The translations under genes were made by a program, and so were the position numbers. A stretch of DNA of 14,461 nt from Thermoproteota archaeon. Its GTDB lineage: Archaea > Thermoproteota > Methanomethylicia > Nezhaarchaeales > WYZ-LMO8. Positions 6,832 to 13,331 of the stretch are shown in pieces; position 1 is the stretch's first letter, and every line of letters begins with the position of its first letter. Where the stretch lies: NCBI GenBank assembly GCA_011605835.1, contig JAAOZJ010000069.1, forward strand, positions 1 to 14,461. The letters are read 5' to 3'. The notes under the pieces are model-generated. The model was not told the origin of the DNA. It did no database searches and was given only the letters and a program-made list of their open reading frames with translations.

Positions 6832-7911
6832 ATGACTTCGCTATGCATAGTATATGACGATATATTCATGAAGCATAATCCTGACCCCTACCATCCCGAG
6901 GGCCCTCAAAGGCTCGCGGAAGTGATTGAGGAGCTCAGCAGAAGAGGCGTCCTTGCCAAGGTCAAGGTGGAGAGGGCGGTTAAGGCCTCGCTAAACGACG
7001 TGACGAGGGTCCACTACGAGAACTATGTTGAGTACATACAGAGAGCTGTTGCGAGCGGCGCGAGGTACATAGATCCCGATACTCAAATATCGAGAGAGAG
7101 CTTCGAGGTAGCCCTTTACGCTGCGGGCTCTAGCATATACGGTTGCGAGAAAGTCTTGGACAAGGGCTTTGATGTCTGCTTTGTGTTGGAGAGACCTCCA
7201 GGACATCACGCGGGCAGGGCTGGAGCTGCTTTGGGGGCTCCGACTCTGGGCTTCTGCCTCTTCAACAACGTTGCCATAGCAGCGAAACACCTGATCGAGG
7301 TGCGCGGGCTGAAGAGGGTAGCGATATTTGATTTTGACTGCCATCACGGCAACGGTACTCAGGAGATATTTTACCGAGACAGATCAGTCCTATATATAAG
7401 TACTCACCAAGATGGCAGGACGGCTTATCCGGGCACGGGATTCGTCAACGAGGTGGGAGAGGGGGAGGGGGAGGGCTACAACATCAACGTCCCACTTCCA
7501 CCTTTCACAGGCGACGACGTCTATGGAGAGGTCTTAGAGAAAGTGGTAGAAAGGGTGCTGAGAGAGTATAAGCCCGAGGTCTTGCTGTTGTCAGCGGGGT
7601 TTGATGCACATAAAGACGATCCGTTGACGTCCATGGGCCTCTCGCTAAACTCGTACGTCAAAATAGCCGAGCTCGTCAAGGGGCTCATAGACAAAGGGAT
7701 GACGAGGGGGGCCGTCTTCGTACTCGAAGGGGGTTACGGTCCTGGGCTTGCACGAGGGATTTACAATATCATAGCGTACTTCATAGGTATGCCGCTGATA
7801 GAAGAGAGCAAGACCACTTCCTCTGAAAGGGTGAAGAGGGAAGGCTTAAAAGTCGTGGACGAGGTCTACGAAAAGGTTTTGAAGCCATACTGGGGGATTG
7901 AGGCTTGTTAA
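6832..7911 (+). CDS. HDAC-family zinc deacetylase (class II / AcuC / acetylpolyamine amidohydrolase type)
   Basis: Zn-dependent amide hydrolase of the arginase-deacetylase fold. From ATG 6832 the protein has 359 residues; TTG 6820 or GTG 6823 would add 4 or 3, and ATG is preferred because family members begin close to IVYDDIFMKHNP. Motifs seen: HNPDPYHPEGPQRL, catalytic H125-H126 in RPPGHHA, zinc ligands D169 and H171 in DFDCHHGNG, third ligand D258 in SAGFDAH, and LEGGYG. All catalytic residues are present, so it should be active. The substrate cannot be read from the sequence: acetyl-lysine on chromatin proteins such as Alba, or acetylated polyamines, are both possible. Its last 7 nt overlap the start of purA, suggesting co-translation. 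Confidence 0.9.
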   Translation: MTSLCIVYDDIFMKHNPDPYHPEGPQRLAEVIEELSRRGVLAKVKVERAVKASLNDVTRVHYENYVEYIQRAVASGARYIDPDTQISRESFEVALYAAGSSIYGCEKVLDKGFDVCFVLERPPGHHAGRAGAALGAPTLGFCLFNNVAIAAKHLIEVRGLKRVAIFDFDCHHGNGTQEIFYRDRSVLYISTHQDGRTAYPGTGFVNEVGEGEGEGYNINVPLPPFTGDDVYGEVLEKVVERVLREYKPEVLLLSAGFDAHKDDPLTSMGLSLNSYVKIAELVKGLIDKGMTRGAVFVLEGGYGPGLARGIYNIIAYFIGMPLIEESKTTSSERVKREGLKVVDEVYEKVLKPYWGIEAC

Positions 7912-8926
7912 CGGTAGTCGTTGGAGGCTTCTTTGGAGACGAGGGAAAGGCTTCGGCCCCCTAAAAGGGAAGGTATGCGCCTACCTCTCATTAAAGGACG
8001 ACGTAAGGGTCGCTGTCAGGACGGGCTCGGTAAATGCTGGTCACACCGTGGTCTTCAACGATAAGGAGTACAGATTGAGGATCGTGCCCTGCGGATTCGT
8101 AAACCCTCGTGCCACGCTATGCATAGCCGCAGGGGCCAACGTGAGGATCGATGTCTTAATGAGAGAGATAGAGCTCACGAACGCCGGGGATAGGTTAAGG
8201 ATAGACCCTCAAGCATCCATAATCGAGGACGAGCACGTAAGGAGGGAAAGGGAAGATCAGTTTCTAATCTCCAAGATAGGCTCGACAGGGCAAGGAGTAG
8301 GAGCGGCGATAGTCGACAGAGTAAGGAGGGTGGCTAGGCTCGCTCGCGATGTAAAAGAGCTGAGCAAGTACTTGGATGATGTCCTCATGATCGTCTGGAG
8401 GGCGATACAGCAAGGCCAGAACGTGCTACTCGAAGGCACGCAAGGATACTACCTATCCTTGTACCACGGGACGTACCCCTATGTCACGAGCCGAGACACG
8501 ACAGCCTCAGCCGTCTGTAGCGAGGTGGGCATAGGCCCCAAAATGGTCGATGAGGTCATCGTGGTCTTCAAGTCCTACGTCACCAGAGTTGGAGGAGGCC
8601 CTCTACCGGGTGAGCTCTCAGAAGAGGAGGCAGAGAGGCTGGGACTGGTCGAGGTAGCGACGGTGACTGGTAGGAGGAGGAGGGTTGCCCCCTTCAACTT
8701 CGAGCTCGCGAAGAGAGCCATCATAGCCAATAGCGCAACCCAAGTAGCTCTCACGAGGGTAGACGCACTATTCCCCTCGGCCTCAAGGGTCAGGAAGTAC
8801 GACCAACTGCCGCGTGAAGTAAAAGAGTTCGTTGAGAAAGTAGAAGATGAGTTGAAGGTCCCTGTGACCATAATCAGCACGGGTCCCGACGTCTTCGACA
8901 CCATAGACTTGAGAGAGGTTAAGTGA
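7905..8926 (+). CDS. purA: adenylosuccinate synthetase, split by one BHB intron: join(7905-7947, 7965-8926)
   Basis: Converts IMP and aspartate with GTP to adenylosuccinate, the first step to AMP. The plain reading frame from ATG 7898 gives an aberrant N-terminus. From TTG 7905 the other frame reads LTVVVGGFFGDEG, and removing 17 nt joins it to KGKVCAYLSLKD. This restores the invariant GDEGKGK loop, with catalytic D12 and H41 (NAGHT). The spliced product has 334 residues, as expected for the short archaeal form. Further motifs: LLEGTQGYYLSLYHGTYPYV and TSRDTTASAV. TTG 7905 is the only start between an in-frame TGA (7899) and the conserved VVVGG. Without splicing, translation stops at UAA after about 19 codons. 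It overlaps the HDAC gene by 7 nt upstream and convergent glmS by 8 nt downstream. Confidence 0.94.
7948..7964 (+). other. 17-nt BHB intron of purA
   Basis: Seen directly: the intron is AGGCUUCGGCCCCCUAA. The fold is exon AGGG (7942-7945), bulge AA|A (7946-7948), inner stem GGC with UUCG tetraloop and GCC (7949-7958), CCCU (7959-7962) pairing fully with AGGG, and bulge AA|A (7963-7965). Cutting after the second base of each bulge gives GGA A^AA GGG AAG, Gly-Lys-Gly-Lys, in the correct frame; removing 16 or 18 nt does not restore the frame. It is phase 1. Identical A bases at both ends make the exact cut ambiguous by a base or so, without changing the mRNA. No outer exon-exon helix is evident. 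Confidence 0.92.
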
Positions 8927-10736
8927 CGGTAACGGATTTGGCGAGGTTCCTGGGCCTGTCGGGGTCGCAACCTCGAGCTAGCGCAGCGTAATAAGCCAAG
9001 AGTTGAAGTGGTATTACATGGAGCACGGGCGTCAGCTGCTTAGGCTCTATCTCTGGGAGAACGAAAGTCCTGTCCGATATCTCCTTGACGTCTTTGTCGC
9101 CCTCTTCTACGCAGGAGACGACGAAGGCCCCCCTAGCCTTCATCTCCATTATGTTGCCTATGATCTTGTTATAGGTCTCATCGCGAGGGCATACAAAGAC
9201 GCAGGGATAGCCCTCTTCTACTAGGGCTATGGGCCCGTGCTTTGACTCGCCGGCAGGATAGCCTTCGGCGTGAATATAGCTTATCTCTTTTAACTTCAAG
9301 GCCCCCTCAAGGGCCGTGACTATGTTTATGCCCCTAGCCAAGAAGAAAGCGTTGGTCTTCGAAGCCAAGTCGATCGCTACGTCCTTGGTCTGCAGCTCGT
9401 TGACCAGTATAGCCTTTTCGATGAGAGGTGCTGAAGATTTCAAAAACCTCTCGGCGCTTGAGGTCAAGTCGTGGTTTACCCCTTCGATCCGAGCCGCCTC
9501 TATGCTGATCCTCGTGAGCATTAAGAGTTGCGCGATGAAAGTCTTGGTCGCTGCGACACCCATTTCTGGCCCAGCGTAAAGCCCCACATATAGCGAGGCT
9601 AGCCTAGTTATCGAGGAGCCCATAACGTTGGTCAAGGCCAGCAACTTGACGTCCTTGTCTTGAAGGGCCCTCAAGACCTGTAACACATCGGCGGTCTCCC
9701 CGGATTGCGAAATCGCCAGAACGGCAGTGCTGGGCGTTATCCTTGTACAGCTATCGTGAAACTCCGAGGCCACGACGGGGTGAGCATCTATGTCTGCCAT
9801 CAGGCGTAAGAGGTATGAGCCGAATATGCACGCGTGGTACGAGGTCCCACAGCCAACGAGGTAGACCCTATCGGACTTGACGAGCTCGTTGGCCAGCCTG
9901 AGTATGAAAGCGCGCGGCGCACTTATGACATTGAGCGCCACTTGGGGTTGCTCGCGTATCTCCTTGATCATGTAGTGTGCGAAGCCTCCCTTGTCCACCA
10001 AGCCGCCTATGCTCTCCTTGTTTAAGAGCTTGAGCGGCAGTTGTTGGCCCGACCCTAAGTCCCTTATCGTCACTGCTTGGGGGGTCAAGATGGCCAGCTC
10101 GCCATCGTTCATGATTACGACGCTCTCCACGTCTGGGGGAAGGGCCGGGACGTCGGACGAGCAACACACGAAGTCGCGCGAAATGCCTATGACGAGGGGG
10201 CTCTCCATCCTAACGCAGACTATAGCGTCGTCGTGAAGCGCTGAGATGAGTGCGAAGGCGTAAGACCCTCTCAACGAAAGTGCTGCGTGGCGGACGGCCT
10301 CCTCTATCGTCAAACCCCTACTAAGGAATTCTTCCGCCAGATGGGCTATGACCTCGCTGTCGGTCCTAGAGCGTAGCTTGTGGCCCGCCGAGGCCAGCTT
10401 CTCGCGTAGCTCTAAGTAGTTTTCGATGATGCCGTTGTGGACTACGGCTATCCTGCCTTCGCAGTCCGTCAGAGGATGGGCGTTCTCTTTCGAGGGGGCC
10501 CCGTGAGTTGCCCATCGAGTGTGCCCTATTCCACACCTCCCAGGCAACTTGCTTATCTCTAACTTCCCCTCGACTTCCTCTATTCTCCCTTGATCCTTCT
10601 TCACGAATATGTGCCCGCCGTACGTCGTGGCCAAACCCACGGAGTCGTAGCCTCTATATTCCAGCTTCTTAAGAGAATCGTAAATAATCCTTGAGACGCC
10701 TTCCCTGAGCGACGTGCATCCAAATATCCCGCACAA
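8919..10736 (-). CDS. glmS: glutamine-fructose-6-phosphate aminotransferase (isomerizing)
   Basis: Makes glucosamine 6-phosphate from fructose 6-phosphate and glutamine, the entry to amino sugars used for glycans. The 605-residue protein is full length. The N-terminal glutaminase (about 2-220) has nucleophile Cys2 (MCGIFG), YRGYDS, RWATHG and HNGIIENY. Two SIS domains follow: SIS1 (about 285-420) with GCGTSYHA, SQSGETADV and ATKTF, and SIS2 (about 450-590) with EGALKLKEISYIHAEGYPAG and SKHGPIAL. The C-terminus NLAKSVTVT is the family signature. TTG 10736 must be the start because the next residue is the catalytic Cys; GGTGG lies about 8 nt before it. Convergent with purA, overlapping it by 8 bp. 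Confidence 0.96.
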   Translation of the reverse strand: MCGIFGCTSLREGVSRIIYDSLKKLEYRGYDSVGLATTYGGHIFVKKDQGRIEEVEGKLEISKLPGRCGIGHTRWATHGAPSKENAHPLTDCEGRIAVVHNGIIENYLELREKLASAGHKLRSRTDSEVIAHLAEEFLSRGLTIEEAVRHAALSLRGSYAFALISALHDDAIVCVRMESPLVIGISRDFVCCSSDVPALPPDVESVVIMNDGELAILTPQAVTIRDLGSGQQLPLKLLNKESIGGLVDKGGFAHYMIKEIREQPQVALNVISAPRAFILRLANELVKSDRVYLVGCGTSYHACIFGSYLLRLMADIDAHPVVASEFHDSCTRITPSTAVLAISQSGETADVLQVLRALQDKDVKLLALTNVMGSSITRLASLYVGLYAGPEMGVAATKTFIAQLLMLTRISIEAARIEGVNHDLTSSAERFLKSSAPLIEKAILVNELQTKDVAIDLASKTNAFFLARGINIVTALEGALKLKEISYIHAEGYPAGESKHGPIALVEEGYPCVFVCPRDETYNKIIGNIMEMKARGAFVVSCVEEGDKDVKEISDRTFVLPEIEPKQLTPVLHVIPLQLLAYYAALARGCDPDRPRNLAKSVTVT

Positions 10737-10790
10737 AGGAGGCCACCGTATTCTTCGCGCCTGTTACTACTACTCACATGGGGTAGATAG

Positions 10791-10799
10791 CTTTAACTA
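10791..10799 (+). promoter_or_regulatory. possible TATA box for the small protein-CYTH operon
   Basis: CTTTAACTA centred about 32 nt before ATG 10827; transcription would begin a few nt before the start codon. The 90-nt gap also must hold the glmS promoter on the other strand, which I could not pinpoint. Confidence 0.38.
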
Positions 10800-10826
10800 A
10801 GCCAGCGCTAAGGAGAGTTCTAGGAA

Positions 10827-11078
10827 ATGAAGAGGGACTACACGTACGTCGTCGAGATCAAGAGGGCGATAAAGGACTTCGTGGATAACCTAGACGCCAT
10901 GAGTAACAACGGCGAGCTGAACTCGGACGGCATCAAGGCCATAGCCAGGATATTGAAGATGCTCAACAGGTCTGGCATGAGGTGCGAGGCCAAGAGGTTG
11001 GAGAGGAAGCTAAAGAAAAGAGAGGGCGTGGAGGTTATAACGAGCTTGCTCCTGCAGTTAGAGGAGAGGCTGGGTTGA
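10827..11078 (+). CDS. small helical protein of unknown function
   Basis: I do not recognise this 83-residue protein. It has no signal peptide, membrane segment or Cys pair. It appears all-helical: a first helix with VVEIKRAIKDFVDNLDAM, a short polar turn (NNGELNSDG), then IKAIARILKMLNRSGM and a strongly basic helix (KRLERKLKKREG), ending in ITSLLLQLEERLG. ATG 10827 is the only sensible start, with TAG one codon before it in frame and AAGGAG about 11 nt upstream. Its stop codon overlaps the TTG start of the CYTH gene (TTGA), which implies translational coupling and possibly a functional link. Nucleic-acid binding through the basic helix is only a guess. Confidence 0.75.
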   Translation: MKRDYTYVVEIKRAIKDFVDNLDAMSNNGELNSDGIKAIARILKMLNRSGMRCEAKRLERKLKKREGVEVITSLLLQLEERLG

Positions 11079-11623
11079 TAGAGGTAGAGGCGAAGGTAGC
11101 CATAAGCGAGGAAGAGAGGTCGAAGATCTTAGAGTTGTTGAGGGATCTGTGCCCTCCCGAGAGGATTCATGAGGAAGAGGAAGAGGACCTCTTTTTCGTA
11201 AGCTCCTACGACCCCTCCTTTGGCGCGGATAAGACGCTTAAACTAAGGAGGAGCAGTAGCGGGGCCAAGCTGATCTTCAAGAGCAGAAGGGCTGCAGAGG
11301 ACCTGAAGGAGAACCTAGAAGTAGAGGTGGGAATAAGGAAGGGAGATGAAGGCAACATGTTACGCCTCTTAAGGGGGCTCGGCTTTAGGGAGAGCGTGAT
11401 TGTTAGAAAGAGGAGGACGAGCTTTCGCTTCAATGGGTGCGCGGTCAATGTGGACGAAGTAATGGGCCTAGGATCCTTTCTAGAGGTAGAAGTGCTGGTC
11501 GATGAAAATGACGTGGAGAAGGCCCATTATAGAATAGCAAGCGTGTTGTCGGCCCTAGGGCTTTCGCACAAGAGGGTCATACTCAAGAGCTACGCAGAAA
11601 TGCTTGCGGCTCAAGAAGTTTGA
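11075..11623 (+). CDS. CYTH-domain protein (class IV adenylate cyclase / triphosphatase-like)
   Basis: CYTH enzymes bind triphosphates and metal ions inside a beta-tunnel; members include CyaB adenylate cyclase, thiamine triphosphatase and tripolyphosphatases. The hallmark ExExK is at residues 3-7 (EVEAK) when TTG 11075 is the start, which is the position expected for the family. A longer frame from ATG 10982 would add an unrelated Arg/Glu-rich leader lying inside the previous gene. Other tunnel residues appear in TLKLRRS, LIFKSRRA, VRKRRTSF, VDEVMGLGSFLEVEV and the final SYAEML. The protein has 182 residues and no CHAD domain. The substrate is unknown, with inorganic or organic triphosphate hydrolysis as likely as cAMP synthesis. 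It overlaps the convergent thiC gene by 13 bp. Confidence 0.88.
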   Translation: MIEVEAKVAISEEERSKILELLRDLCPPERIHEEEEEDLFFVSSYDPSFGADKTLKLRRSSSGAKLIFKSRRAAEDLKENLEVEVGIRKGDEGNMLRLLRGLGFRESVIVRKRRTSFRFNGCAVNVDEVMGLGSFLEVEVLVDENDVEKAHYRIASVLSALGLSHKRVILKSYAEMLAAQEV

Positions 11624-12939
11624 TGACAGATCTTCGCAGAATTCCTTTGCCCCGCCCTCTGGCCAAAGAACTTTGAGAGTATGAGATACACGCAGTACTC
11701 GCCGCATACCGAGCAAGCCCCGCTCCTTGAAGGCACCCTCCTGTGGATGTTCATGGCTGTTTCCGGGTCGATGGCAAGTTTAAATTGAGTCCTCCAGTCC
11801 AAAGAGGCCCTCGCTTTGGAGATCTCTAAGTCCCATCTGAGGGCCTTCCCGCCAAGCCTCACGATGTCTCCGGCGTGCGCGGCTATCCTGCTAGCTATCA
11901 CGCCGTGCTTTATGTCCTCCGGTAGTGGTATGCCTAAGTGCTCGGAGGGGTACACTGCGCACAAGTAGTCGACCCCGGCCGCCACAGCCAACGCGCCCCC
12001 TATAGCTAATGTTATGTGGTCGTAACCTGGAGCAACGTCGGTCACTATGGGCCCTAAAGTGTAGAGAGGAGCGTGTCCCGTGAGTATCTTGGCTTGCTTT
12101 ACGTGATGTTCTATCTGGTTTATGGGCATGTGACCCGGACCTTCAACTATCACCTGGACGCCTCTTTCTCTGGTCCTCCTGACGAGCTTGCTCACCGTGA
12201 GGAGCTCCGTCATCTGCGCCACGTCATTGGCGTCGGCTTGGCAACCAGGCCTCAAGCCGTCTCCCAAGCTTATCGCGAAGTCGTATTCCCTCGCTAGCTC
12301 GAGTATTAGGTCGTAGTTCTCGAGTAGAGGGTTTTCCTTTTCGTTGTGTATGATCCATGCAGCTATGATGGCCCCTCCCCTGCTCACTATGCCCGCTACT
12401 CTCGGATGCTTCCTGAGGAAGTCCACGCCGTCCCTAGTTACGCCAGCATGGATGGTCATGAAGTCCACGCCGTCTTTCGCGTGCAACTCTATGGCCTTCA
12501 TTATGTCGTCTACGGTCATGTGGACCATCGAGCCGTACTTCTTCAAAGCCATGTGGGCCGCTTCGTATATTGGGACCGTGCCCACAGGCGTCGTCACCTC
12601 CTTTATTATCGCCCTGCGTATCTCGTCCATCTGATCCGACGTTGAGAGGTCCATCACTGTGTCGGCCCCGTACTTGACGGCCAGCTTAGCCTTCTCGACC
12701 TCCATGTTGACGTCTGAAAGATCCATGGAGGAGCCGACGTTGGCGTTAACCTTTGTTCTAAGACCCTCGCCTATCCCTATGGGGTCCACGTTCTTCCTGA
12801 CAACGTTCCTCGGTACCACTATCCTGCCGCTGGCCACCCCCCTGACCACGAACGACACGTCCACGTCTTCCTTTAAAGCGACCACTTTAAACTCCTCTAA
12901 GACGACCCCTCGCTTAGCCGCCTCAACAGTTGTCGTCAA
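11611..12939 (-). CDS. thiC: phosphomethylpyrimidine synthase (thiamine biosynthesis)
   Basis: Radical SAM enzyme that rearranges aminoimidazole ribonucleotide to hydroxymethylpyrimidine phosphate, drawing on the purine pathway. The 442-residue protein shows KVNANVGSS, DTVMDLSTS, the TTPVGTVPIYEA segment, VEGPGHMP, YTLGPIVTDVAPGYDHIT and SLGDGLRPG. Near the C-terminus lies the iron-sulphur cluster motif with C409, C412 and C416 (CSVCGEYC), spaced CX2CX3C rather than the CX2CX4C of many bacterial enzymes. A 26-residue tail with another Cys follows. TTG 12939 is the start: an in-frame TAG lies immediately before it and AGGTGG is about 7 nt upstream. No TPP riboswitch fold was recognised upstream. 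Confidence 0.95.
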   Translation of the reverse strand: MTTTVEAAKRGVVLEEFKVVALKEDVDVSFVVRGVASGRIVVPRNVVRKNVDPIGIGEGLRTKVNANVGSSMDLSDVNMEVEKAKLAVKYGADTVMDLSTSDQMDEIRRAIIKEVTTPVGTVPIYEAAHMALKKYGSMVHMTVDDIMKAIELHAKDGVDFMTIHAGVTRDGVDFLRKHPRVAGIVSRGGAIIAAWIIHNEKENPLLENYDLILELAREYDFAISLGDGLRPGCQADANDVAQMTELLTVSKLVRRTRERGVQVIVEGPGHMPINQIEHHVKQAKILTGHAPLYTLGPIVTDVAPGYDHITLAIGGALAVAAGVDYLCAVYPSEHLGIPLPEDIKHGVIASRIAAHAGDIVRLGGKALRWDLEISKARASLDWRTQFKLAIDPETAMNIHRRVPSRSGACSVCGEYCVYLILSKFFGQRAGQRNSAKICHQTS

Positions 12940-13006
12940 CTAAAGCGCCACCTGCACTAGAAGGAGGCTTTCACGACTAAAATCTTTCTCATGTTGAGCT
13001 AACAGC

Positions 13007-13018
13007 AATAAATTTTTA
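13007..13018. promoter_or_regulatory. AT-rich promoter segment between thiC and the Sm-like gene
   Basis: AATAAATTTTTA is the clearest TATA-like run in the 126-nt divergent gap. It would place the Sm-like gene start site about 28 nt before ATG 13066, with GTGAG as a weak ribosome-binding site. It may also serve thiC on the other strand. Confidence 0.42.
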
Positions 13019-13065
13019 GCAAACGTTGTGAAAAGTAGAAAAGTGTGATGGAGAAGTGAGACGAC

Positions 13066-13296
13066 ATGGTCAGAAGCGATCCCTTGAAGTTGTTGATGAA
13101 GGCCGTTAACGGCGAAGTCGTGGTGAGGCTTAAGGACGGAAGGAGTTGTCGCGGAATACTCGAAAAATGCGACCAATGCATGAACTTGCTCCTAAACGAC
13201 GCCGAGGAGATAGACGAGGACGAGGGACCCATAGCCAAATATGGCAAAGTGCTCATCAGGGGGAGCAACATTTTATTCGTAAAGTTAAAAGAGTGA
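13066..13296 (+). CDS. Sm-like archaeal protein (LSm/SmAP)
   Basis: Ring-forming RNA-binding protein of the Sm fold, binding oligo(U)-type RNA. The 76-residue protein has Sm1 (about 6-45: VVVRLKDGRSCRGILEKCDQCMNLLLNDAEE) and Sm2 (about 60-72: GKVLIRGSNILFV), with the conserved Asp and Asn of Sm1 and the RG of Sm2 in place. The length is typical of SmAP1-type proteins. ATG 13066 follows GTGAG at good spacing. The SAM synthetase gene follows after 35 nt on the same strand with no obvious promoter between, so they may be co-transcribed. Confidence 0.93.
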   Translation: MVRSDPLKLLMKAVNGEVVVRLKDGRSCRGILEKCDQCMNLLLNDAEEIDEDEGPIAKYGKVLIRGSNILFVKLKE

Positions 13297-13331
13297 CCAG
13301 TGGCAGAAGCTCTGAATTGAAGCCAGGATGA

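Noticed and set aside
7456..7478. GGGGGAGGGGGAGGG tract in the HDAC gene as an insertion or G-quadruplex
   Set aside because: It encodes GEGEGEG before the conserved GYNINVPLP loop, in frame and consistent with the family, so it is best read as normal coding sequence.
7898..7970. Alternative PurA N-terminus from ATG 7898 in the downstream frame
   Set aside because: It gives an Arg-rich sequence unlike the family, whereas TTG 7905 plus 17-nt splicing gives the conserved VVVGGFFGDEGKGK.
12346..12645. Plus-strand open frames opposite thiC
   Set aside because: They lie wholly inside the conserved ThiC coding region on the other strand and have no promoter, ribosome-binding site or recognisable domain.
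12940..13065. TPP riboswitch upstream of thiC
   Set aside because: I looked for the conserved CTGAGA-type core on the minus strand in this short gap and did not see it; only TATA-like sequence and an AGGTGG element are evident.
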